DNA of 64,000 nt, taken from positions 1,178,001 through 1,242,000 of the forward strand of contig NZ_CP088952.1 of the NCBI RefSeq assembly GCF_021165955.1. Reading direction: 5' to 3'. Made by a program: the position numbers and the translations under genes. The DNA comes from Massilia endophytica (GTDB lineage: Bacteria; Pseudomonadota; Gammaproteobacteria; Burkholderiales; Burkholderiaceae_D). How positions within the stretch are numbered: position 1 is the stretch's first letter; each line of letters starts with the position of its first letter. Shown here in pieces: positions 37,383-46,406 of the stretch. The notes beneath the pieces are model-generated. The model was not told the origin of the DNA and searched no databases. It worked only from the letters and a program-made list of their open reading frames with translations.

Positions 37383-38138
37383 ATGATGAGCAATGCCTTT
37401 GCAATTGCCGAAACCGGCATGAAGGCCTTCCAGGCCCATGTGGACACGATCGCCAACAACGTGGCCAACAGCCGCACGCCGGGCTTCAAGTCGGCGCGGG
37501 TCGAATTCCACGAGCTGCTCGAGGCGGCGCCTGCCGCCCCGGGCCCGGCGGCGCTGCCGGCCATGCTGGGGGTGGCGGCCCGCACGCGGACGGCCGACTT
37601 CAGCGCCGGGCATCTCCTGCCGAGCACGTCCGAACTGGACATCGCGATCGACGGTCCGGGCTTCATTCCGGTGCTGGCGCCCGACGGGACCCGGGCTTAC
37701 AGCCGCGGCGGGGCGCTGCACGTGACCGACAGCGGCACCCTGGCACTGGCAGGCGGCGAACTGGAGCCGCGCATCTATGTGCCGGCAGGGGGCGGGGCCC
37801 TGCACATCAGTGCGGAAGGTGTGGTGGCGGCGCGCACGGCCCAGGGATTGCAGGAAGTCGGCCGCATCAGCCTGGCCCAGTTCCCGGATCCGGGCGCGCT
37901 GCGCTTGCTGGGCAACGGCCTGGCCGCTCCGGCCGAGGGGGCCGGGCCGCCGACCATCGGGGCGGCGGGACGCGAGGGGGCCGGGCGTATCGTCCAGCAA
38001 TCCCTGGAAGACTCGAACGTGGATGTGACCCGCGAACTGGTCAGTCTGATGGCGGCGCAGCGCGCGTACGCGCTCAATGCCAAGGTGCTGCAGGCGGCCG
38101 ACGGCCTGGTCGCCAGCGCCAACGAATTGATGAAATAA
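37383..38138 (+). CDS. flgG: Flagellar-type distal rod protein FlgG
   Basis: 251 residues against about 260. Starts AIAETGMKAFQAHVDTIANN and VANSRTPGFKSARVEF, has the core LDIAIDGPGFIPVLAPDGTR with SRGGALHVT, and ends with VDVTRELVSLMAAQRAYALN, the helix that packs in the rod. FlgG forms the distal rod through the P ring. Two ATGs (37383, 37386) are possible. Confidence 0.92.
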   Translation: MMSNAFAIAETGMKAFQAHVDTIANNVANSRTPGFKSARVEFHELLEAAPAAPGPAALPAMLGVAARTRTADFSAGHLLPSTSELDIAIDGPGFIPVLAPDGTRAYSRGGALHVTDSGTLALAGGELEPRIYVPAGGGALHISAEGVVAARTAQGLQEVGRISLAQFPDPGALRLLGNGLAAPAEGAGPPTIGAAGREGAGRIVQQSLEDSNVDVTRELVSLMAAQRAYALNAKVLQAADGLVASANELMK

Positions 38139-38142
38139 GCCC

Positions 38143-39102
38143 ATGTGCCCGCGTTTGCTGCTCCTCGGCCTGGCCTGTGTGGCCGCTCACGCCGCTGCCG
38201 GCCCGGTGCAGCTGCGCCTGCGGGAGCGGACCGTGGTGGTGGCGCGCCAGGTGCGCCTGGCCGATGTGGCCGAGGTCCGAAGCGCCCCGCCCGCGCTGCG
38301 CGCCGCCGTGGAGAACCTCGACCTGGGGCCGGCGCCGCGCGCGGGCGAGCGTGTGCGCTGGGGGGCCGCGGCGGTGCAGCGCCGGGTCCGGGGGCTGCGT
38401 CCGGAGTGGGCGCTGGCCTGGGACGGGACGGGCGAGGTCGTGGTCGAAGCGGCCAGCCAGACAGTGGCGCCGCCGCTGCTGGTGACGGCGGCCGAGGACG
38501 CGGTGCGCCTGGCCTTGGGCGCACTCGGTCCCGCCGCCCAGCTGCGCCAGGAGCGCTTGCCGGCGGTGCCGCCGGTCCCGCGCGGGCGCGTGGGCCTGCT
38601 TGCCCGCCCGCTCGACCGTGAACAGGCGCTGCGCCGCCAGGTCGCGGTCGTCGTCGATGTCGCGGTGGACGGGCAGGCCGAGGCATCGGTGGTGGTGCCG
38701 CTGGCGGTGGCCGTCCCGCAGGCGGTCCTGGTGGCGCGGCGCGCCTTGTCCAAGCACCATGTGCCCGGCTGTGACGACGTCGAGGTACGGCCGGCCGATC
38801 GTGCCGCCCTGGCCGCCGATCCCGCCGTGGCCGACTGCCGGCTGCTGGCCGGCCGGCTGGTCCAGCCGCTCGCACCGGGCGAGGTCCTGCTGTCCCGGCA
38901 GTTGGAGGACGTGCCCGCGGTGGCGGCGGGCGACCAGGTGTCCTTGCGCCTGGCGACGGCGGCGGTGGTGGTCGAAGTGCGTGCGCTGGCCCTGGCCGAT
39001 GGCAGTCCGGGTCAGGCAATCGGAGTCAAGCCGGCGGCCGGCATGGCCGCGGTACAGGCGCGGGTGCTGGCACCCGGACTGGTGAGCTTTCTGGAGAACT
39101 GA
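38143..39102 (+). CDS. flgA: Flagellar-type P-ring chaperone FlgA
   Basis: 319 residues with signal peptide (LLLLGLACVAAHAAAG). The SAF domain with its characteristic HVPGCDDVEVR region, then GRLVQPLAPGEVLLSRQLED and the closing AIGVKPAAGMAAVQARVLAP, is FlgA-like. FlgA assists FlgI in building the P ring in the periplasm. It is longer than the usual 220-250 residues because of an N-terminal extension rich in Arg and Ala. Confidence 0.85.
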   Translation: MCPRLLLLGLACVAAHAAAGPVQLRLRERTVVVARQVRLADVAEVRSAPPALRAAVENLDLGPAPRAGERVRWGAAAVQRRVRGLRPEWALAWDGTGEVVVEAASQTVAPPLLVTAAEDAVRLALGALGPAAQLRQERLPAVPPVPRGRVGLLARPLDREQALRRQVAVVVDVAVDGQAEASVVVPLAVAVPQAVLVARRALSKHHVPGCDDVEVRPADRAALAADPAVADCRLLAGRLVQPLAPGEVLLSRQLEDVPAVAAGDQVSLRLATAAVVVEVRALALADGSPGQAIGVKPAAGMAAVQARVLAPGLVSFLEN

Positions 39103-39104
39103 AC

Positions 39105-39680
39105 ATGAACCGCACCATGTGGGCTGCGCTTGCGCTGGCCCTCCACGTTGTGATCCTGCCCGCCCGGGGCGATGACTTGTACGACGAGCGCACGTACCGG
39201 CCGCTGGCGGCCGACCAGCGCGCGTACCGCGCCGGCGACGCGCTGACGGTGCTCATTTTCGAGACCTCGAGCGCGGCGGCGCAAGCCGAGGCCGGCAGCC
39301 GCCGGCATACGGAAGTGGGCGGCCGCGTGGCCAGCGGCAGCCGTGACCACGCGGGCAGCCTCGGCCTGCAGCAGGAGTTCGACGGGCATGGCAGCGTACA
39401 GCGCAGCGGGCGCCTGCTGGGCCAGATCACCGTCACGGTGACCCGGGTGGACCCGAACGGCGACTTGTGGGTGCGCGGCGAACAGCTGGTGGCCATCAAC
39501 GATGACCAGCAGCAGATCCGGGTCGAAGGGCGCGCCCGGGTGCAGGATATTTCGGCTGCCAACACCGTGCCGTCGAGCCGGCTGGCCGATGCCAGGATCA
39601 GCTATGCCGGCGCGGGACCGGTCGAGAACAGCAAGAAGCCCGGTCTGCTGACCCGGCTGTTTTCCTGGCTGGGGGTGTGA
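39105..39680 (+). CDS. flgH: Flagellar-type L-ring protein FlgH without lipobox
   Basis: 191 residues against about 230. LYDERTYRPLAADQRAYRAG, GDALTVLIFETSSAAAQAE, then GSVQRSGRLLGQITVTVTRV and the VRGEQLVAIN strand are FlgH hallmarks; ending VPSSRLADARISYAGAG. FlgH is normally a lipoprotein in the outer membrane with Cys after the signal peptide. Here the signal peptide (MNRTMWAALALALHVVILPA) has no Cys near the cleavage site, so lipid anchoring seems lost. Confidence 0.88.
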   Translation: MNRTMWAALALALHVVILPARGDDLYDERTYRPLAADQRAYRAGDALTVLIFETSSAAAQAEAGSRRHTEVGGRVASGSRDHAGSLGLQQEFDGHGSVQRSGRLLGQITVTVTRVDPNGDLWVRGEQLVAINDDQQQIRVEGRARVQDISAANTVPSSRLADARISYAGAGPVENSKKPGLLTRLFSWLGV

Positions 39681-40792
39681 TGCGCGGCCGCCTTCTGTGT
39701 CTGCTCCTGGGATGTGCCATGCTGGCTTCGGTCCAGGCGGCGCCGGTGCGGCTCAAGGATGTGGGCAAGTTCGCCGGCTGGCGCACCAACGCCCTGGTCG
39801 GCTATGGCCTGGTCACCGGCCTGGCCGGCACCGGCGACAACCCCGGCAGCCATGCCACGCGCCAGGCGCTGGCCAACCTGCTGACGCAATTTAACCTGTC
39901 CGTGACGGGCGAGCAGGTGCTCAGCCGTAACGTCGCCGCGGTCATGGTGACCGCCGCGCTCCCACCCTATGCGACCGTGGGCGACACGCTCGACGTGACG
40001 GTGACCTCGATCGGCGACGCGCGCAGCCTGGCCGGCGGCAGCCTGCTGCTGGCGCCGCTGCGCGCAGCCAACCAGCGGGTCTACGCCCTGGCGCAGGGGC
40101 CGTTGTCGGTGGGGGGCTACCACTACGACCTGAATGGCAACGCCACGCAGAAGAACCACCCGACCGTGGGCGCGATTCCCGGCGGCGCCACGGTCGAAGT
40201 GGGTATCGAAGCGCACCTGCTGAACGGGCAGCAGCGCCTGACCTTCACGCTGGCGCAGCCGGACGCCACCAGCGCGGCGCGCGCTGCGGCGGCCATCAAC
40301 ACCGCCTTCGGCAGCGGCATGGCGCGCGCCCGGGATGCCGAAGCAATCGAGATCAGTGTGCCGGAAGAGCAGCGCTCCCGCCTGGTGGATTTCATGGCCG
40401 GGCTGGAGGCGGTGGTGTTCGAGCCCGACTCCCAGGCCCGCGTCGTCATCAACGAGCGCACCGGCACGGTCGTGGCCGGCGCCGGGGTACGGATCGACAA
40501 AGTCGTGGTGTCGCACGGCGACCTCAAGATTTCGATCGTCACCGACTACGCGGTGTCGCAGCCGCCATGGGGGCGCCAGGCCGGCGCCGGGGTTCGCACC
40601 GCCGAGGTGGCCAACACCCGCATCGACGTGCAGGAGAAGGGCGAGACCGGCCTGGTGGGGGTCAACAGCAACACGGTGGCCGATCTGGTGGGCGCGCTGA
40701 CGCGCCTGAAGATCGCCACGCGCGACATCATTTCGGTGCTGCGGGCCATCAAGGCCGCCGGGGCACTGCATGCCGACCTGGTCATTCAATAA
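39680..40792 (+). CDS. flgI: Flagellar-type P-ring protein FlgI
   Basis: 370 residues with signal peptide (RLLCLLLGCAMLASVQA). Full-length FlgI core: VRLKDVGKFAGWRTNALVGY, GLAGTGDN, MVTAALPPYATVGDTLDVTV and the C-terminal TVADLVGALTRLKIATRDII. Surrounds the rod in the peptidoglycan layer. Its ATG overlaps the flgH stop. Downstream flgJ (rod cap/muramidase) is absent; flgB follows directly. Confidence 0.95.
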   Translation: MRGRLLCLLLGCAMLASVQAAPVRLKDVGKFAGWRTNALVGYGLVTGLAGTGDNPGSHATRQALANLLTQFNLSVTGEQVLSRNVAAVMVTAALPPYATVGDTLDVTVTSIGDARSLAGGSLLLAPLRAANQRVYALAQGPLSVGGYHYDLNGNATQKNHPTVGAIPGGATVEVGIEAHLLNGQQRLTFTLAQPDATSAARAAAAINTAFGSGMARARDAEAIEISVPEEQRSRLVDFMAGLEAVVFEPDSQARVVINERTGTVVAGAGVRIDKVVVSHGDLKISIVTDYAVSQPPWGRQAGAGVRTAEVANTRIDVQEKGETGLVGVNSNTVADLVGALTRLKIATRDIISVLRAIKAAGALHADLVIQ

Positions 40793-40802
40793 GGAGGGAA
40801 CG

Positions 40803-41186
40803 ATGATTCCAGAACTGGAGGGCGTCACCGGCAGCCTGCTCAAGCTGGCGCTGGACGCCGCCGTGCTGACGCAGCGGGTGGCGGCCGACAACATCGCCAA
40901 CGCCCAGTCGCCCAATTTTGCGCTGGGACGCGTCAGCTTCGAGCACCAGCTCGCGGCCGTGCGCGCCACCTTGGCCGGTGGGGGCCGCGTGGACGCCGGC
41001 ATGCTGCGCGGGATCGCGCCGCTGGTCGAGCGCAGTGCGCCCAGCGGGGCGCCCAACCATGTCGGACAGCTCGACATGGAAGCCGCGCTGCTCGGTGAAA
41101 ACAGCGTGCGCTACCAGGCCCTGTTGAAGGCCTGGAGCAAGCACCATTCGCTGCTGGCGCTGGCGATCGGGGAAGGGAAGCACTGA
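40803..41186 (+). CDS. flgB: Flagellar-type proximal rod protein FlgB
   Basis: 127 residues. VTGSLLKLALDAAVLTQRVA, then DNIANAQSPNFALGRVSFE is the N-terminal rod motif; the closing NSVRYQALLKAWSKHHSLL matches the C-terminal helix of FlgB. Ribosome site AAGGAGG seven bases before the ATG. The gene ends in TGATG shared with flgC. Confidence 0.9.
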   Translation: MIPELEGVTGSLLKLALDAAVLTQRVAADNIANAQSPNFALGRVSFEHQLAAVRATLAGGGRVDAGMLRGIAPLVERSAPSGAPNHVGQLDMEAALLGENSVRYQALLKAWSKHHSLLALAIGEGKH

Positions 41187-41614
41187 TGGACCAGTCGACC
41201 TTCGGCAGTTTTGCCATCAGCGCCTCGGGCATGCGGGTTGCGAAGGCCCAGCTCGACATCAGTGCGGTCAACCTGGCCAACCTGCACAGCAGCACCGGCG
41301 CCGACGGCAAACCGTACCGTCCGCTACACCTGGTGTCCGGACCGGCGCAGTCCGCCTTTGCGGCCGGCTTCGCGCGCCTGGCCGGGGCCCGCGTGCTGGC
41401 CGTCGAGGCGGTCGAAGCCGCGCCGCGCTACACCTATGATCCCGCCAATCCGGCCGCCGGTCCGGAGGGTCTGGTGGCCGCCTCCGGCGTCGACCAGGTC
41501 GGCGAGATGGTGAACGTGGCCACGGCCTTGCGGGCCTACCAGGCCAACGTGGCGGCCTTTAACGCGGCCAAGACCATGGCCATGAAAGCCCTTGAGATGG
41601 GAGTGGAGAAATGA
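41186..41614 (+). CDS. flgC: Flagellar-type proximal rod protein FlgC
   Basis: 142 residues, normal length. AISASGMRVAKAQLDISAVN and LANLHSSTGADGKPYRPLHL are the FlgC start; YDPANPAAGPEGLVAASGVD and the closing NVATALRAYQANVAAFNAAK are diagnostic. Forms the proximal rod with FlgB. Overlaps fliE by four bases. Confidence 0.93.
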   Translation: MDQSTFGSFAISASGMRVAKAQLDISAVNLANLHSSTGADGKPYRPLHLVSGPAQSAFAAGFARLAGARVLAVEAVEAAPRYTYDPANPAAGPEGLVAASGVDQVGEMVNVATALRAYQANVAAFNAAKTMAMKALEMGVEK

Positions 41615-41907
41615 ACGTCGAAGCAATCCTGCCGGCGGCGCCGGCGTGGCCCGCGCCGCCGTCCGCGGCGGCGCCGGCAGCGCCGGGCGCCGGCTTCGGC
41701 ACCTGGTTTGGGGAGCAGCTGGGCGCGCTCAATGCCCGGCTGAACCAGGCCGACCGGGTGGTCCAGCAGTACGCCGCCGGCGAACCGCTCAGCGTGCACG
41801 AGCTGATGCTGCAGCTGGAGGAGGCCAAGCTGTCGCTGCAGCTGGTGCTGGCGGTGCGCGGCAAGGCGCTCGATGCGCTGAACGACATGCTGCGCATGCC
41901 GCTGTGA
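41611..41907 (+). CDS. fliE: Flagellar-type MS-ring/rod junction protein FliE
   Basis: 98 residues. After a Pro/Ala-rich N-terminus, the FliE C-terminal half is clear: LNQADRVVQQYAAGEPLSVH, ELMLQLEEAKLSLQLVLAVR and ALDALNDMLRMPL. FliE joins the MS ring to the FlgB rod and is the first substrate exported. Good position between flgC and fliF. Confidence 0.88.
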   Translation: MNVEAILPAAPAWPAPPSAAAPAAPGAGFGTWFGEQLGALNARLNQADRVVQQYAAGEPLSVHELMLQLEEAKLSLQLVLAVRGKALDALNDMLRMPL

Positions 41908-41919
41908 CAGGAGCCGCCG

Positions 41920-43335
41920 ATGACTGATTTTCTCGCCTACTGGCGCGCCTTGCCGGCGCGCGCCCGCTGGGGCCTGATGGCCGGCGGACTGGCGGTGCTG
42001 GTGGCCGTGGCCGCCCTGGGCCTCTGGAGCCTGCGCACCGAGTACAAAGTGCTGTTCACCGAACTGGCGCCCGCCGATGCGGCGGCCATGGTGGCGGAAC
42101 TGGACCGGATCAAGGTCCCGTACCGCCTGGAGGACGGCGGTACGACCATTCTGGTGGCCAGCGACGTGGTCCACAAGACCCGGCTGCAGCTGGCCGGGCA
42201 GGACATGCCGAAGCACGGTACGGTCGGGCTCGAGCTGTTCAACAATTCCGAGATCGGCATGACGGAGTTCGCCCAGAAGGTGAACTACCAGCGCGCACAG
42301 CAGGGTGAACTGACCCGCACCATCCTGGCGGTCGAGGCAATCCAGGCCGCCCGGGTTCATCTGGCGATCCCGGAACAAGGCCTGTTCAGGAAAGGCGCCA
42401 GCCAGCCGACGGCGTCGGTGGCGCTGACCCTCAAGCCGGGCAAGGCCCTCGCGCCCGCCCAGGTCAAGGGCATCCAGCGCCTGGTGGCGGCGGCCGTGCC
42501 GAACATCCGTCCGGAGGACGTCACCCTGCTTGACCAGCACGGGGTCGCGCTGACCGCGGCCGGCGCGGCCGACCAGGCCGCCGCCGGGGATCTGCTGGAG
42601 GAGAAACGGACAGCGGAGCAGTACCTTGCCCGCAAGGTGAACCAGGTGCTGGAGCAGGCCTTCGGTCCTGGCCAGGCATTCGCCAGCGTCGACCTGGTAC
42701 TCAACCAGGACCGCAGCAAGTGGACCACCGAACGCATCCTGCCGGCGAACGAGGCCGCCGAGGTGCCGAGCGGTGTGGTGGTGCACGAGAAGCAGGCCGG
42801 CAAGGAGGGCGCGGCGCCGGACGGTGCGAAGGAGGGCGCGGCCCATGGCAGCTTCAATACCGAAGTGAGCTACCAGGTGGGACGCCGTGTCGAGCAGGTG
42901 GTCGCGGCGGTGGGCACGGTGCGCCGGCTGAACGTCGCGGTGGTGCTCAGGATGCCGCTTGACGCGGCGCAGGTGGCGCGGGTGCGCGACATCGTGGGCG
43001 TGGCGGCCGGCGTGAGCGCCGAGCGCGGCGATGCCATTGCCGTATATTCCATGGACCAGCTGGCGGCGCAGCCGGCTTCGCCCGCACCGCCGCCCGTTCA
43101 GGCGGTGGCGAACACCCCGGCCGCGCCGTCGCAGCCCCATGGTGCGGCGCCGTCCTGGGCCTGGTGGGCCGCTCCGGCAGTGCTGCTGGCCGTGCTGCTG
43201 GCGGCGCGCCGGCGCCGCCGTCCCGTGGCGGCGCCGGTGGCCCGCCTGAGTCATGAGGAGCGTGCGGCCCTGCTGCACCAGGTGCGCGCCTGGAGCGAGG
43301 CCCGGACCGGCGACGGCCTGGAGAAGACGCCATGA
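41920..43335 (+). CDS. fliF: Flagellar-type MS-ring protein FliF
   Basis: 471 residues against about 550. First membrane helix near 20-42, ring-building motifs (YKVLFTELAPADAAAMVAEL and VPYRLEDGGTTILVASD), MTEFAQKVNYQRAQQGELTR, and a second helix near 410-430 (WAWWAAPAVLLAVLLAA). The cytosolic C-terminal tail that holds FliG is only about 40 residues (LSHEERAALLHQVRAW). The periplasmic linker is also short. The shortened tail goes with the atypical FliG-position protein. Confidence 0.93.
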   Translation: MTDFLAYWRALPARARWGLMAGGLAVLVAVAALGLWSLRTEYKVLFTELAPADAAAMVAELDRIKVPYRLEDGGTTILVASDVVHKTRLQLAGQDMPKHGTVGLELFNNSEIGMTEFAQKVNYQRAQQGELTRTILAVEAIQAARVHLAIPEQGLFRKGASQPTASVALTLKPGKALAPAQVKGIQRLVAAAVPNIRPEDVTLLDQHGVALTAAGAADQAAAGDLLEEKRTAEQYLARKVNQVLEQAFGPGQAFASVDLVLNQDRSKWTTERILPANEAAEVPSGVVVHEKQAGKEGAAPDGAKEGAAHGSFNTEVSYQVGRRVEQVVAAVGTVRRLNVAVVLRMPLDAAQVARVRDIVGVAAGVSAERGDAIAVYSMDQLAAQPASPAPPPVQAVANTPAAPSQPHGAAPSWAWWAAPAVLLAVLLAARRRRRPVAAPVARLSHEERAALLHQVRAWSEARTGDGLEKTP

Positions 43336-43853
43336 GCCAGGACCGCCAGACTGCACTGATGCTGCACGCAGTGAGCCCGGATGACCGGCGCTGGGTTATG
43401 GATCAGCTTCCGGTGCCGGCGCGGCGCGAGCTGGCCGCCCTGCTGGACGAGCTCACCGCACTGGGCATCCCTGCCGAGCCGCTGCCGCCGCTGGACAGCG
43501 TGGCGCCCGGCACCGCGCCGGCCCGGCCCGGCGATGCGCTGCGCGGTGCACCGCTGGCGCGGGTCCGCGCGCTGCTCGATTCCGAGCCGCCGTGGCTGGT
43601 GGCCACCGTGCTGGCCATGGACGCCTGGCCTTGGCGCGGGGCCTACCTGCATGGCCAGCCGGAGGGCCGGCGAGCGGCCTGCCGTGGGGACGGGCCGCCC
43701 GCGCTTGGCCCGCGCCTGGCAGAGGCCCTGCTGGCGGCGCTGGAGGGCAAATTGGCAGCCCTGCCCGCCACACCGGCCGCACCGCCGCCTCTGCGCGAGC
43801 GCCTGGCCGGCTGGCTGCGCGGCTGGACCGGGAGGCATGCATGGCCGCGATAA
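43332..43853 (+). CDS. Short protein at the fliG position
   Basis: 173 residues; real FliG has about 330 and ends in the charged domain that touches the stator. Here ALMLHAVSPDDRRWVMDQLP loosely resembles the FliG N-domain, and VRALLDSEPPWLVATVLAMD loosely matches the FliG middle-domain EHPQ helix pattern, but no EHPQxxA motif and no torque helix with its Lys/Arg/Asp/Glu array is present. Start overlaps fliF by four bases and the end overlaps fliH by 13. A reduced FliG-like adaptor, or the equivalent of SctK in injectisomes, is possible; only position supports this. Confidence 0.6.
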   Translation: MSQDRQTALMLHAVSPDDRRWVMDQLPVPARRELAALLDELTALGIPAEPLPPLDSVAPGTAPARPGDALRGAPLARVRALLDSEPPWLVATVLAMDAWPWRGAYLHGQPEGRRAACRGDGPPALGPRLAEALLAALEGKLAALPATPAAPPPLRERLAGWLRGWTGRHAWPR

Positions 43854-44629
43854 TGCACGCCCCGCATCTGAGCGGGCAACGCCGTACCTTGTGGAAGGGC
43901 GGGCAGGAGCCCGCGCCCGCCCCCCAGGCCGGCCCGGCAGAGGCGGCGCCGGCACCTGCGCCGGCCATGCCCCAGCCGGCGGCCGCTGCAGGTCCCGCCA
44001 TCCCGGCGGCGGCGCCCGCGACGCCGTCGGGGGAGGACCTCGCCCGACGGCGCCAGCAGCAAGCCGCGCAGGAAGAACAGGAGCGGACGCGCCGCCAGCA
44101 ACAGGCGCTCGAGCAGGCTGTCGCCGCCGCGCGCGACGCTGGCTACGGCGAAGGCTTCGCCCGCGGCGACCAGGAGGCGCGCGCCGCGTTGGCGCAGGCG
44201 CACCAGCGGCTGGAAGCGCTGGCGGCGGCGCTGGAGCGCCAGCTCGACGCCGGCCTGACGATCCAGGAAGACCTGAGCGTGGCGCTGGCGTTCGAGGTCG
44301 CCAGCCAGCTGGTCGGCGAGGCCCTGGTGTCGCGCGAGGCCGTGCTGGCCCGGGTGCGCAGCGTACTGGCCCGCACCCGCGAGCGCGAGCGCTTGGTCAT
44401 CCGCCTGCACCCCGACGACCTGGCCCTGGTCGAGGAGGCGCCCCTGTCCGCGGCCAGCCCCTCGGGGGCGCGGCTGGACTGGATCGCCGATCCTGCCCTG
44501 GGGCCGGGGGATTGCATCGCCGTCGCCGCGGGCGGCCAGCTGGAAGCCCGCATTGCCCGGCAGCTGGCGCAGTTCGGCGCGGCCCTGTGCGCCGCCCGGG
44601 CCGCCGGGACGACCGCGTCGGAGGCCTGA
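43841..44629 (+). CDS. fliH: Flagellar-type export ATPase regulator FliH
   Basis: 262 residues from ATG 43841. A long Pro/Ala-rich N-terminus, then a helical stretch with AEQAVAAARDAGYGEGFARG-type GxxxG repeats (AARDAGYGEGFARGDQEARA) and the C-terminal domain VALAFEVASQLVGEALVSR, with ERLVIRLHPDDLALVEEA, typical of FliH. Dimeric FliH holds FliI ATPase. Its stop overlaps fliI by one base. Confidence 0.87.
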   Translation: MAAIMHAPHLSGQRRTLWKGGQEPAPAPQAGPAEAAPAPAPAMPQPAAAAGPAIPAAAPATPSGEDLARRRQQQAAQEEQERTRRQQQALEQAVAAARDAGYGEGFARGDQEARAALAQAHQRLEALAAALERQLDAGLTIQEDLSVALAFEVASQLVGEALVSREAVLARVRSVLARTRERERLVIRLHPDDLALVEEAPLSAASPSGARLDWIADPALGPGDCIAVAAGGQLEARIARQLAQFGAALCAARAAGTTASEA

Positions 44630-45948
44630 TGGAGCGCTACCTGGAGGCGTTGCGCGCCATCGATCCGGTCCGGCGCGTCGGCCATGTACGGCAGCTCAGC
44701 GGGCTGAGCATCGAGTCCTGCGGGCCGGACGCCCTGGTCGGGGAAGTGTGCGATATCTATCCGGCCGGCGGCGGCCAGCCGCTGCGCGCCGAAGTGGTCG
44801 GCCTGCAGGGCGAGCGGCTCCTGCTGATGCCCTATGGCGCGGTAGCGGGCATCGGAGCCCACTGCGAAGTGGTGGCCAGCGGACGCCTGCCGCGGGTGCC
44901 GGTCGGTCCAGCCCTGCTGGGCCGCGTGGTCGATGCGTTTGGGGAACCGTTGGACGGGTTGGCGCCGCCGCGCAGCGCGCAATGGCGGGACCTGAAGGCC
45001 GCGCCGCTCAACCCGCTGTCACGGCCGCGCGTGAGCGACGTGCTCGAGACCGGCGTGCGCGCCATTGACTGCCTGCTGACCTTGGGACGCGGGCAGCGGG
45101 TCGGCATTTTCGCCGGCAGCGGCGTCGGCAAGAGCACCTTGCTGGGCATGATTGCGCGCCACGCCAAGGCCGATGTCAACGTGATCGCCCTGATTGGGGA
45201 GCGCGGCCGGGAAGTGCGGGAATTCCTGGAAAAGCAGCTGGGCCCGGAAGGCCTGCGCCGTTCGGTCGTGGTGGTGGCAACCTCGGACCAGCCCGCGCTG
45301 GCCCGTTCGCGCGCCGCCTACGCCGCCACTGCCATGGCCGAATATTTCCGCGACCAGGGCTTGCAGGTCATGCTGACCATGGATTCGGTGACCCGGTTCG
45401 CGATGGCCCGCCGGGAGATCGGCTTGTCGGCCGGCGAACCGCCCACTGCACGCGGCTATACCCCGTCGGTGTTCGCCGAGGTGCCCGAGCTGTGCGAGCG
45501 CTGCGGAACGGCCGCATCGGGCGGCTCCATCACCGCCCTGTACACCGTGCTGGTCGAGGGCGATGACTTCAACGAGCCGATTTCGGACCTGCTGCGCGCC
45601 ACCCTGGACGGCCATATCGTCCTGTCGCGCCAGCTCGCCCAGCAAGGCCACTACCCGGCGATCGACGTGCTGCAAAGCGCGAGCCGCCTGTTCGGCGACC
45701 TGAACCCGGTGGCGCAGCAGGACCTGGTCCATGGGGTGTTCGACGCGATGGCCACCTATCAGCGCAACCGCCAGATGATCGACATGGGCGCCTACCGGGC
45801 GGGCAGCAACCCGGCACTGGAACGCGCCATCGACCTGATGCCGCGGCTCGAGCGCTTCTTGCGGCAACGCGAGGACCAGCCGGTACCGCGGCTGCAGGCG
45901 GCGCGGGAGCTGGAGGCGCTGCTGGGCGCGCCGGCGGGAGCGCACTGA
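44629..45948 (+). CDS. fliI: Flagellar-type export ATPase FliI
   Basis: 439 residues, full length. Walker A GSGVGKST at about 163-170, ALIGERGREVREF, Walker B LQVMLTMDSVTRFAMARREI, and the type III ATPase signature GEPPTARGYTPSVFAEVPEL are all present. It forms a hexamer that readies chaperones and unfolds substrates. No damaged residue seen, so ATP use is expected to be intact. Confidence 0.97.
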   Translation: MERYLEALRAIDPVRRVGHVRQLSGLSIESCGPDALVGEVCDIYPAGGGQPLRAEVVGLQGERLLLMPYGAVAGIGAHCEVVASGRLPRVPVGPALLGRVVDAFGEPLDGLAPPRSAQWRDLKAAPLNPLSRPRVSDVLETGVRAIDCLLTLGRGQRVGIFAGSGVGKSTLLGMIARHAKADVNVIALIGERGREVREFLEKQLGPEGLRRSVVVVATSDQPALARSRAAYAATAMAEYFRDQGLQVMLTMDSVTRFAMARREIGLSAGEPPTARGYTPSVFAEVPELCERCGTAASGGSITALYTVLVEGDDFNEPISDLLRATLDGHIVLSRQLAQQGHYPAIDVLQSASRLFGDLNPVAQQDLVHGVFDAMATYQRNRQMIDMGAYRAGSNPALERAIDLMPRLERFLRQREDQPVPRLQAARELEALLGAPAGAH

Positions 45949-46406
45949 TGGCCGGGCAAGCGCCATTCCTCTATCCGCTCGAACCGTACCGGCGCCGCTG
46001 CGAGTGGGACCTCAACGAGGCGCTGTGCGACCTGGCGGCCGCCACGCAGGCGCTGGCCGAGCAGGAAACCCGCTGCGACGCCGCGCAGCGGGAGCTGGCG
46101 GCGGCACAGGGCGCGGGCACGCAGCGCCCGGGTAGCTTGCTGCGGCCGGACCTGCACCGGCTGACCCAGGATTACCTGGCCCATCTGCACAGGCAGCTGC
46201 GCCGTCAGCAGGAAGAGGCCGCGCGCCTGGCCGCGCAGCGGGAGGAGGCGCTCGGGCGCTCGCACCACCTGCGCAAGCTGACCGACGGGGTGGAAGAGCA
46301 CCGGCGCGGCGCGCTGCGCGAGCATGAGAAACAGTTGGCGGCCTTGGCCTGCAAGGACGCCGACGACATTTGGCTGCAACGAATCGGCTGGAGAACACGA
46401 CGATGA
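45948..46406 (+). CDS. fliJ: Flagellar-type export chaperone FliJ
   Basis: 152 residues, almost wholly helical coiled coil. FLYPLEPYRRRCEWDLNEAL, long Gln/Glu/Arg helices, and the ending DDIWLQRIGWRTRR fit FliJ, which inserts in the FliI hexamer like gamma in F1. The ATG overlaps the fliI stop (TGATGG). Confidence 0.8.
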   Translation: MAGQAPFLYPLEPYRRRCEWDLNEALCDLAAATQALAEQETRCDAAQRELAAAQGAGTQRPGSLLRPDLHRLTQDYLAHLHRQLRRQQEEAARLAAQREEALGRSHHLRKLTDGVEEHRRGALREHEKQLAALACKDADDIWLQRIGWRTRR

